Shown here piece by piece: positions 8,301 through 17,232 of a DNA stretch of 29,347 nucleotides (position 1 is its first letter; the number at the start of each line of letters is the position of its first letter). The DNA lies in assembly GCA_030267965.1 (NCBI GenBank), contig BRYA01000129.1, positions 14,506-43,852 of the forward strand, in the 5' to 3' direction. The DNA comes from Triparma columacea (taxonomy: Eukaryota > Sar > Bolidophyceae > Parmales > Triparmaceae). Position numbers and translations under genes: made by a program. The notes under the pieces were generated by a model. The model did no database searches and was not told the origin of the DNA. It saw nothing but the letters and a program-made list of their open reading frames with translations.

Positions 8301-10427
8301 TATTGGAGGTGCTGTATGTGTTGACGGAGCCATCACAGTCATTGTTGGAGATGTCCAAGGTGTTGCCGTAGTTGTTGTTGTTGGAGTTGCTGTAGTTGTT
8401 GGATGTGCTGCTATAGCTGTTGGAGTTGCCGTAGTTGTTGGATGTGTTGGATATGCTGCTGTAATTGTTGTTGGAGCTGCCGTAGTTGTTGGAACCGCCC
8501 CCTCCCGCATCGTCTTCCCACTCGAAGAAGTCGCATTTGCTCGAGCCGTTCCCTTCCCAACATGCCCTGAAGACTCTCCCGGCATTATCTCCATTCCTGC
8601 ACGTGACCTTTTTCGAGACCCCCCCGCATGCGCACTGACCGGCATCGTCCGCCCACAGGAAAACGTTGGGACACTGGTTATCGCGGGATTGGGGGCAGGA
8701 AAAGAACTCTGAAATGAGCGAAAGGATGAACGCACGAAGGAGGTGAGTTTGACGCTTTGGCTTCGCTCTTTCACTTTTAGTCCATTCTTACCTCTGCCGT
8801 CGTTGGGAGCTTTCCTACTAGTCCTGACAGCCATTCGAGCATTACAAAGGCACTGCGGAGGGTTGGAGACGTCCACGCCCCCTGAATTGGAGGAGGAGGG
8901 GTGGTTGTGGGTGTTGTTGTTGTAGTTATCACCGACGTTGCTATTGTAGTTGCCGCCGCCGCTGCTATTGTAGTTGCCGCCGCCGCTGCTATTGTAGTCT
9001 CCACCACCGTTGCTGTTGTAGTTACCTCCAACGTTGCTATTGTAGTTACCTCCAACGTTGCTATTGTAGTTGCCTCCACCGCTGCTATTGTAGTTGCCGC
9101 CGCCGCTGCTGTTGTAGTCTCCACCACCGTTGCTGTTGTAGTTACCTCCACCGTTGCTATTGTAGTTGCCTCCACCGCTGCTATTGTAGTTACCGCCGCC
9201 GCTGCTGTTGTAGTCTCCACCACCGTTGCTGTTGTAGCTACCTCCACCGTTGCTATTGTAGTTACCCCCACCACCGCTGCTATTGTAGTTACCGCCGCCG
9301 CTGCTGTTGTAGTTGCCGCCACCGCTGCTGTTGTAGTCTCCACCACCGTTGCTGTTGTAGTTACCTCCACCATTGCTATTGTAGTTACCTCCACCACCGT
9401 TGCTATTGTAGTTGCCTCCACCGTTGCTATAGCTGGAGTTGCCACCGCCATTGCTGTAGCCTGAATCGATCGGACTGCCACCGTTGCGTTCCTCCATATT
9501 TTTCTTTTCCTGCGCCTGCATGATAACGCTGTCGAAGTCCATATTTTCAAAGAGGTCGTCGTCGTCGTCGAAACTGTCAGCCTTGGACCCGCCTCCCGAG
9601 GTGTTGCCATAGCCGGAGGACGACCCGACACGAGAATCTTCATCCACGGCTGCAAAAGCTGAATTGAGCTTCTCCTCCCTTCCCCGAACAGGCCGAGGCA
9701 CAATACTTTTTACTTCTCCTGATTGACTCATAGTCTTGAACCTGAGTGGGGGTGGGGTTGGGGTTGGGAGCGGGGCGGAGTTAGAGTAGGCGACCCCAAT
9801 CACAGCGCTTCTTGTCCTCTCCCCTCCTCCCCACTCCCAACACCCAACCACTCACCTCTCCTTTACCTCTGAACCGTTATCCCTCCCGTAAACCTTCTTC
9901 GCAAGCATAGGGGAATTGATTTCCGTCGGAAGCTGACCATAAATGCTGTTGTCCTTGTTGCGGACCCTCGGGCGCTTGGGGGACATGGGGGCCCTGTATG
10001 TGGGGCTCGTTTTCTCCCCCAGGTGGGCCTCGTTCTCAAACACCTCAGCCGAGGCTGCCGCGAAGACCTCGATCGAACGGGCGAGGTCAGAAATGCTCTT
10101 GCGGGACCGCCCGTCTCCGGCGTGTCTGCTTGTGGGAGCCTGGTAGAGGTGGAACTTTCTCAAAGCACCTGTGGGAGGGAAATAGTCAACGGTGCTGGCC
10201 TAGGGAGGGTAGAAGGAGGGGAGGGAGAGGAGGGAGGAAGGAGGGGCTGAGATGCGGTTAGATGTGGTGGGTATGACACAAACACTCACCTTTCCACCAT
10301 GGTGTCCATCGAGGGAGGCTCGTTTTGATGTCCACTGGTTGTCCTGGCAAGTTGCGAACTCAAAGGACGACAGACCTAATCTTGCAAGATCCAATTTATC
10401 CATCGCTGATCCACAATTATCCCTCAT
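5307..10427 (-). CDS. RecQ-family DNA helicase with two GRF zinc fingers
   Basis: Seven exons: 10427-10298, 10168-9856, 9741-8792, 8708-7988, 7889-6906, 6788-6356 and 6251-5307, about 1491 residues. Low-complexity octapeptide repeats come first. A GRF finger (C445, C447, C469, C477, with NDGREFFSC) follows, and a second (C490, C492, C514, C523, with NAGRVFRAC) comes directly after it. The helicase has [14 protein letters not shown] (Lys ~686), [21 protein letters not shown] (DEAH ~789-792), MALTATAN and [12 protein letters not shown]. The RecQ zinc site ([20 protein letters not shown]) and an RQC-like winged helix come next. An HRDC-like region ([16 protein letters not shown]) and a Gly-rich tail ending NPYK complete the protein. 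RecQ enzymes unwind forks and recombination intermediates in the nucleus; GRF fingers bind single-stranded DNA. Exon 1 is the weak point: the strong GTGAGTG donor at 10290 breaks the frame, whereas a weak GTGGAA donor at 10298 keeps it. Confidence 0.93.
8345..8500 (-). repeat. Asn/Ser/Tyr low-complexity tract in the RecQ gene
   Basis: Between the second GRF finger and the helicase core the protein is a diverged [19 protein letters not shown] tract. The DNA shows repeated GTTGTTGGA-type units on the plus strand. It resembles the longer octapeptide array in the preceding exon and probably acts as a flexible linker. Confidence 0.75.
8934..9440 (-). repeat. 24-bp tandem array encoding about 20 octapeptides
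   Basis: About twenty consecutive 24-base units encode (N/D)YNS(S/N)GGG. A higher-order period is visible: the DYNSSGGG variant recurs every four or five units (four times), each time followed by NYNSSGGG. Two short spots carry an extra Gly codon, and the frame is intact. The array lies in exon 3 of the RecQ gene, upstream of the GRF fingers. Its Tyr/Asn/Gly/Ser composition is typical of prion-like or phase-separating segments (inference). Confidence 0.92.
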
Positions 10428-11071
10428 TATGGGGGGGGGGAGGGAGTAAATGGGCCTCAAAAATGTGGAGGAATTTGGCGGGGGGAGTTTTGAAGGGGGC
10501 TCTTCCTTGCGACTACTGGGTTTTTGGGAACAATATGGAGGTTTAGGATGTGTCTCGGGAGATATGTGATGAAAATTAAGGCGGATTCCCCCGAAATTAA
10601 GATTCCTGTTTTTGGCCCTCTTCCAGAGCTCGCCAGACCTGAAATATCGAACCAGACTTTTCTGTCGAATTTTGTGAGCATATATAGGGTTTTGGGGGAT
10701 TTTGAGGGGATAGTCCTCATAACTTGATCATAGAGTAGACTTTGAGTGATCAATCGTCTTGAAACCTTTCAATGGGGGGAGAAACTGAGGATTTCATGGC
10801 AACGGCACCTGAAACCAAAGTGATGGATTTCTCTACAATGAAGACATCCTAAACGCTTATATTTTCACCTCGGAGCGTCTATACTATGACTATACGCGAA
10901 GATATCTATTTTTGTTCACCTCATCCTTCATTTGCCCTATACTCCTGTTACCCGATGCTGCACTTCCTTTTCACCCCCTGTTGTTACCCTTATTAACCCC
11001 TCTCACCTCCTCCCTCCCCCCTCCCCCCCCCCCAACACGCACACTATCACCCCCACCCCAACAGCACCACC
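10428..11071. promoter_or_regulatory. divergent promoter region between RecQ and COX6B
   Basis: About 640 bp without a supportable gene. Open frames here lack ATG starts or homology. The last ~100 bases before the COX6B start are C-rich and end CCCCAACAG-CACCACC-ATG, so the COX6B leader may carry a 5' UTR intron whose acceptor is at about 11064. The donor could not be assigned. Confidence 0.4.
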
Positions 11072-11468
11072 ATGCCTACCAAGATTCAGGATTTCATGAA
11101 GACCACCCCTTCGCACCCTGCGTTTTCGAAGGCTCAGAACCAGGCCCCTCACTGCTGGCAGAGGTACAACGAGTACGTCATGTGCCTCCGCACTACCGAG
11201 GGCGACGAGGATAAGTGCAAACATATGAAGCAGCTCGCCTTCAGCATCTGCCCTGACGACTGGACTGAGAAGTGGGAGGAGGAGGTGAGGAAATGCCAAG
11301 GCTGATTCATTGTACTTGACGCGACGGGGAATTGGACGAAATATCTTAACCATCCACTTCAATCCCCCCCCCCCCACCACCACGCAGAGACCTGCTGGAC
11401 TCTTCGCTGGCATCCAGTGGCCCATCGTCGACCGTCCCTTCCTTGCCCACAAAAAGGGTGGACACTAA
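11072..11468 (+). CDS. cytochrome c oxidase subunit 6B (COX6B)
   Basis: Exons 11072-11284 and 11388-11468 join in phase 0 (GTGAGG donor, CGCAG acceptor) to give 97 residues. The twin-cysteine signature is exact for COX6B: C28-X9-C38 and C49-X10-C60. It is followed by CPDDWTEKWEEERPAGLFAGIQ, which matches the family pattern CP..W...W.E.R..G.F.G. Such proteins are imported into the mitochondrial intermembrane space and oxidatively folded by Mia40. They cap the dimer face of complex IV. There is no N-terminal presequence, as expected for this import route. The residues after the family core (WPIVDRPFLAHKKGGH) are a small extension encoded by exon 2. Length is close to the usual 80-100 residues. 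Confidence 0.93.
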
Positions 11469-11654
11469 ACACAAATGATGGATCCGATTGAATATCGGTA
11501 GATGCTGGGGTGCCACGTTGGGCACCAAAAATAGCGAGAAAAAAATGGGGGTTAACGCAAAAGTGAAAGCCTTTCGAAAAAAAACACGGAAGAAGAGACA
11601 TATTCTCAACATTTCTCTCTCTCCCCACCCCCCCCCCATCCACCGTACCTCTAT

Positions 11655-14600
11655 TTATCTTATACAGCTACCCCTTAACTTAGTCGTAACCCTCTCCAAA
11701 TATTTCTTCGCCACCTCGTCCCCCTCCCCCTCCATCATCTTCCCCACCACCTCCAAAATGTTGTTTCTCACCAGCTCCTCCCTGCACTTGGAGTACACCG
11801 ACAGGGTCCCCAGGGAGAAGAGGCATATTCTGCGGGGGTTCGAGAACTTCTCCCTCGCGGCCAGCTCGAGGAGTTCCCTCCCGACCCCATGGAACACGAG
11901 CTCCTCACACAGCTCGCTCGAGTTCCTAACTAGGTTCCCCAAGGCACCCGCAGCATTCGCCCTTGTCTTGTCATCCTTGTCCTTGAGCCCCTGGACAAGG
12001 TACGGCACGCTCGACCTGAGCTCGTCGTAAAGCTCTGAGCTGTGGAACGCGGCATTTCCTACCGCAAAGCAGGCGAACTTCCTAGTCTTGTCGTCGACGT
12101 CAACGCACCTCTCTATCAGGGCGTCGATTATGGTCCCACCGTCGCCCCCCTTCCCCCCCCCCCTCCCGAGATCGTTGTAAAAGGACCCATCGTGCCTGCA
12201 CATGTTCCCAACGAGGTTGCATGCCTTACTTCTCACGCTCACGTTGTCATGCCTCAGCAGCCCTATCACCTCCTCCACCACGTTGGTCTCCCTGAGCTTC
12301 CCGTACCACTTTCCAGAGACCCTCGCCACCTGACTGAGCGCCACCAGGCAGCCCACCGTCACCCTATCCCCCCCCCCACCCCGACTCAAGGCCTCCTTGA
12401 CGCACTCGACGCCGTGGTTATCCACGAACTCCCTGCAGGCTTCATTGCTCTCCACAACGAGCCTGAGTCGAGCGAGGAGGTGACGGGTAAGTTGGGTTTG
12501 GTTGGGCTGGTAAGGGAGGGACGAGGGAGACAGAGGGTTTGGGTTACAAGGTTGTCACTCACCTACTCAGATGCTCCATCCCGGCAGCCTGGATTTCTCC
12601 CCCCCCCTCCTCCCTTACAATCTCAATGACCCTCGCCACCGCACCGGCCTTAAGGTCGTCCTTAAAGAGCCCCCCACAAACCCGGATCACCCCGAGGAGG
12701 CGGGAGAACAGCTTCACCCTGAGCTTTCCCGCGGCCTCCATCAGCCGAGAATCGAGGAGACGAACTACCCTCTCCACCTCCCCCTTTCTACTCGGCCTGA
12801 CCACGTGCATCACCTCGAGGTAGCTGATCAGCCCCGCGAGCCCGAGCTTGTCGGCGTTGTTCGGCAAGTCAGTCACGTTGGGAATTGATGACTCCTTGAT
12901 TTGGTTGATGAGGAACGAGAGGTTTGATGGGTTCTTCGACTGGGCCTGGATGAGGCACGTGAGCATCTTCAATGGACGGTCGTAAAGGAAGTACTTCGGC
13001 TCACATCCAAAGTCCATCCCCTCAAGGGGTAGACCCGGGTCTGTCGTAAGCCCAAACACGAGCATGAGCTTCTCCAGCAGTCTCCCCTTGGGCAACAGGG
13101 CCGGGTTCACCTGCGCGAATGGTGATCGAATTAGAACAATAAACCCAGGGCATCCTCCCCAACCCGCCCGCAACGCAACCCTTCTCGCGACTCGCTTACC
13201 TGCAGACACTTAACCACCACGCTGCAGGCCACACTGATCACCCTCAGATCGTCCGTCTTCAACACCGCGTCTTCACACCATTTGTACACCCTCTCTTCAG
13301 CCTCTCCGTGCCTGACTAGCCACAGCATCTTCAAACCCACCACGAAGGCACCGTCCTCCGTCCCGCTGGAAAGCAGCCAGTCGGTCCACTCGCCCTTGTC
13401 CTCCACCGCGCTCTCGCCCAAAGTTAAAACGATCCTCAGCACGCTGCTCATGCAGTCCCTGTCGTCCCTAAATCTATGCACCATCCTGAGAACTTCTCCC
13501 TGGATGAACACCCTCATGCTCTCTTCCACGTCCTTCTTGTAATTTCTGCCGCCCGAATCGCGGCTGCTATCCTCATCGCCCCCTCCGTCCCTTCTATAAG
13601 CCAACTCGAGTTTCCCAACTCCCCTCCCACCTCCCTCCCAGCCCCAGCAAATAACCCCGAGTAGCACGACGGCTGTCTTTCTGCACTCCTCGTCCTTCCC
13701 TGGGTTATCCCCGTCCTCCTGCACCACGCACTGACACACGGCGGCGATTAGGGACGAAGAGAATTTCACTTTCGTCATTCCCGAAAGTTTGTGCATAGTA
13801 GACAGCCTTATGGCGTTGTTGAGGTCGTTCCAGCCCAAGAGTTCTTCCTCGACCCCACCGACCTCTATGCACCACCTGAGAATCTTCTCCACCTCACCCC
13901 GGACCGACTTCGCCGCAGAGTTCATGTACTTGGCCTTGAAAAGTCCCAGCACAGAACGAAGGAATGGCGTGAGCGTGTGCGAATTGAAGTCCTCATGAGA
14001 AGCAGAGAGGATTTTGATGCACTCAACGGCGGCAGAAACGCCCTCCAGGCTCAGCTCGTCGACGCAGCAATTTTCTTGGAAGTTACGAGAATCGCGCTGG
14101 TACGAGGTAGTCAGCGCAGCCGGGCTTTTGGACAGGAGGCCGACAAAATATTCGTCCCCGGGGTACTTTTTGTCTTCAAGCTTCTTCTGCGAGGATTGGG
14201 TTAGAGCGGGTACAGAAATGCGAGTCGATTTCCTTTGCCATCCTTCTCACCTTCTGCGTTGTCTGTTTTTCTTGCAGTTGTCGGGGGGTTACAACCTCTA
14301 CGTTATCGCTGCTGTCACTGTCATCGCGATCTATCTCATGATCATGATGATCATCATGCTCCTCTTCGTCGTGAGGGTTCTCGCTCTTCCTCACCCCATT
14401 TTTGATACTGGCGGCTTCACGACCCAACTGGTTCTCCTTCTCGGCACCTTCCTTCCTGATCCTTCTCCTCTCCACCCTGTCCTCCTCAACCTTGCCCATG
14501 AAACTCTCCAACCTGCCCCTGAACTTCCTCGTGTTGCTCTTACTAGTGGACATCCCATCCTGGGCCACGTAGGGGTGGTGCAAGAGGTGCGGCCAATTGA

Positions 14601-15715
14601 GCCTCCTCTTGGGGTCCTTCACGAGAAGGCCCGACAAAAACGACTTCATCTGCGGGTCCATGTTTTTGGGATACTTGACGTCCTCCTTGACAATCAAATT
14701 GATGAGGCTGTAGATGCTGTTTGTGTAGAAGGGAGGCTGACCGACAAAGAGCTCATAAAGTATGACCCCGAGGCTCCAAAGATCGGCAGTGTGGTCGTAG
14801 GGCTGCGACAAGCAAATCGAATCGAGTTAGCCGAGCCCTTGAAAACTCGCGACATCGTCGTCGTCGTGGCAGTGGTGGTGGTGGTGGTGCCTGGATTTGT
14901 TCCCGTTCTCACCTGTTCCTTGACCAGCTCCGGGCTCATGTACAGCGGGGTCCCCTTGATCGACGTGAGTACAATTGTATTGGACGACATGGTCCTAGCG
15001 AACCCAAAGTCACAAAGCTTCACGACACCATTAGCGGAAAGGAGAATGTTCTGGGGTTTCATGTCGCGGTGGATCACCCTGTGGGAGTGCAAGTAGTAAA
15101 GAGATTGAACGAGCTGGTACGCAATTGACTGAACTGTCTTGGCGGGTAGGGATTGGTCGTCCTATGGTGGTTTTGTTGTTGGTGGTGATAAGTGGGTCAG
15201 TGGGGAGGGATGAGAGAGCGACGTCGACGATTCACGAAGATGATTCACACGAAAACTGCTCCCTCCCTCTCCTCCCTCCCTCTTCAAGTCTCACCTGAAG
15301 AATTTCAAACAACTCCCCCTGCGCGTACTCCGTAACAACACAGAACTCGTGGTTCGTCTCAAACGCGTCAAACATGAGGATAATGTTTTCGTGGTTGAGG
15401 TTCCTCAAGATGCTAATTTCCTGCCGAAGGTTCCTAATGTCCTTGCTTGTCTTCCCATGCTTTGGTATAAATTTCAAAGCGCATAGCTGACCTGTATGAA
15501 CACGCCGCCCCTTATACACCTTACCGAAGGAACCCTCCTGGAATTGTCATAAAGGGGGAGAAATTGGAGAGGGTGTGAGGCGAGGGGGGGGGGGAAAGTT
15601 AGCTCAGGTGGACTGGGGGTAGGAGCGTATTATTGTAGCTAAGCACTACATTTTAATTGTCATAAATTCACCGATTACTTACCCCAATGCGCTCTAACAC
15701 GCGATACTGCTCCAT
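11655..15715 (-). CDS. Fused/STK36/TIO-type protein kinase with C-terminal ARM repeats
   Basis: Seven exons: 15715-15683, 15537-15295, 15161-14913, 14802-14251, 14186-13200, 13110-12563 and 12462-11655, in all 1139 residues. The N-terminal kinase is complete: [12 protein letters not shown], Lys33 in [12 protein letters not shown] (Asp125), DFG (Asp143), [10 protein letters not shown] and [16 protein letters not shown]. The substrate loop and [14 protein letters not shown] are typical of Fused kinases. An acidic His/Asp-rich linker follows ([11 protein letters not shown]). A long helical region ends in armadillo-like repeats (for example [14 protein letters not shown] and [15 protein letters not shown]). 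Family members control cilium central-pair assembly and Hedgehog signalling in animals (STK36) and phragmoplast cytokinesis in plants (TIO). Full length in that family is ~1300. It is divergent with the gene at 15820. Confidence 0.93.
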
Positions 15716-15819
15716 GGTTTCAAATGCAGAAATAAATCTAATCTCAAAATCCCAAAATCCCAATCCCTCATAAATTAGTTTGTTGATCTCCTGCAGAGCG
15801 TTAGAAGATCTCTATAAAC
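15716..15819. promoter_or_regulatory. 104-bp bidirectional promoter
   Basis: Only 104 bases separate the kinase start (15715, minus) from the start of the disordered-protein gene (15820, plus), so the two must share promoter sequence. The stretch is AT-rich and carries a short direct repeat (AAAATCCC AAAATCCC AATCCC). Confidence 0.6.
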
Positions 15820-17151
15820 ATGGACTCCGGGAACATGGCCTCGCCGTTCAACGCCGCGAACGTGATAAAACAGTTGCGTTCTCGAAAGTCATCCATTAGC
15901 TCCATGTCCAAAGGTCCATCTTCTACGCAGGGTGGGGCAGTTCGTAGCTCTGTGCAGGAGCTCAACAAGATGGTGTCGGTCAGCGCCAAGCAGGAGAAGT
16001 CGAAGAAGGCCAATGAGAAGAAGATCAAGATGGATGACGGGGGGGGGAAGTTTGAGGAGGATGAACTTGACTTTTACAGGAGGCTCATTATAAAGGGTGG
16101 TGGGGAGGGGGGAGGCGGCCAGAAGAAGGAGGGAGAAATGGGAAGGGCAAAACCACAGGTTAGGAAGGCGGAGAGAAGCAAGTTCTCGGGTGTGTCCAGG
16201 GATGGGAGAGGGAACGATGACAGTGACTCTAGCTGGTCAGACTATGATGAGGAGGAGGAGAACCTGAGGGTCAGGGGGAAGGGGAAGGGGGAAGGAAAGG
16301 GGAAGTGGGAGGGAAAGGGGAACGAGAACGAGGAGGAGGGCAAGGAGGAGGAGGAGGAGGAGGGAGGGGAGGGGTTCAAGGACCAGCTCAAGGGCTTGGT
16401 GGAAGAAGGGCAGGCAGGGGGAGGAGGGGACGGTTTCGACAGCGACAGCCTCGACTTTGATACCAGCACGGACTCCGAGCCAACCAGTCGGCCCAAGAAT
16501 CATCCCATACAGTACCAAAATCCCTTCGACGACTTTGCCGACGACCTCTCTGATGACTTGGACGATTTGTCTGACCCTGAGGATGACCCTAATGAGAACG
16601 TTAATCCAGGCCCAATAAGCATAGCAGCTTTAGAAGACGAGATAGACGAACAAGAAGTAAAGAGGATATACGAAGAGAGGCTGGCGAGGGCAGGAATAGA
16701 GGAGAACAAAATGGAGAATAGGGCAATGTCGCCGGGTGATTCTCCAACAAAAAAGAAATTGATCGATGACAACAAGATTGACTTCTCGAAGTCACTTCCT
16801 TCACCTTTGAAGATGAAGCAGCAGCAGCAACAACAACAAATGCAGCAACAACAGGTGCAACAGCGGTCCCGTCTTCGTCAGTCTGTCAACCGTTCAAACC
16901 GGACAACGCCTGCTGGTGGTCTAAGTCAAGAAAAGCCCAAACCCACGAAACCAAGGTCAGCAAAACCTTCAACCTCACGACCTTACAAAACGGCAGCAAC
17001 GAAGACGAAGAACGCGCAAGATAGGGAGCAGAACTTTTCATTTGACATGAAACCTGGACAGAGAATGAGAATAATGAAGAAGTCGAAACTCTCGAGGGGA
17101 GGAGGAGCGGGGATGGGAGAGGACGCTAGAAAGGGGAGCTTCAACTTTTGA
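15820..17151 (+). CDS. acidic, intrinsically disordered protein of unknown function
   Basis: A single exon encodes 443 residues starting MDSGNMASPFNAANVIKQL. The chain is low in hydrophobics. There is a Lys/Ser-rich N-terminal third, a Gly/Lys/Glu tract (residues ~145-190), an Asp/Ser region with FDDFADDLSDDLDDL (~225-250), a short predicted helix (EDEIDEQEVKRIYEERLARAG), a Gln block (QQQQQQQMQQQQ, ~340) and a basic C-terminus ending ARKGSFNF. No catalytic or binding motif is recognised. The only likely folded parts are the helix around residues 270-295 and perhaps ELDFYRRLI near 80. The shared promoter with the Fused-type kinase could mean co-expression. The 81-bp gap to the next stop codon is convergent. 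Confidence 0.8.
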   Translation: MDSGNMASPFNAANVIKQLRSRKSSISSMSKGPSSTQGGAVRSSVQELNKMVSVSAKQEKSKKANEKKIKMDDGGGKFEEDELDFYRRLIIKGGGEGGGGQKKEGEMGRAKPQVRKAERSKFSGVSRDGRGNDDSDSSWSDYDEEEENLRVRGKGKGEGKGKWEGKGNENEEEGKEEEEEEGGEGFKDQLKGLVEEGQAGGGGDGFDSDSLDFDTSTDSEPTSRPKNHPIQYQNPFDDFADDLSDDLDDLSDPEDDPNENVNPGPISIAALEDEIDEQEVKRIYEERLARAGIEENKMENRAMSPGDSPTKKKLIDDNKIDFSKSLPSPLKMKQQQQQQQMQQQQVQQRSRLRQSVNRSNRTTPAGGLSQEKPKPTKPRSAKPSTSRPYKTAATKTKNAQDREQNFSFDMKPGQRMRIMKKSKLSRGGGAGMGEDARKGSFNF

Positions 17152-17232
17152 TTGTTTTTTTGCACACAAAGATTGCCTTTTACTTTTGTACTTTATATAA
17201 AACCTTGCCCTAATGTCCCCTCCTTTCCACGC

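Noticed and set aside
8934..9440. Regular repeats that might suggest a CRISPR array
   Set aside because: The units are contiguous with no unique spacers, lie inside a coding exon and keep the frame. The genome is eukaryotic.
8901..9464. Plus-strand frame of Val/Ala repeats and a second minus frame of Thr/Ala repeats
   Set aside because: Both are other-frame translations of the 24-bp array. Only the YNSSGGG frame connects in phase to the GRF fingers and helicase.
10625..10700. GGTTCGA-like B-box hint of a tRNA on the minus strand
   Set aside because: No five-pair T stem, no matching acceptor or anticodon arms could be folded around it.
10457..10753. Minus-strand 98-codon frame upstream of the RecQ gene
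   Set aside because: No ATG at its start, no motif, and it would overlap the likely promoter region.
14014..15096. Plus-strand 360-codon frame
   Set aside because: Antisense of the Fused-type kinase. It crosses three of that gene's introns without splice logic and shows no domain.
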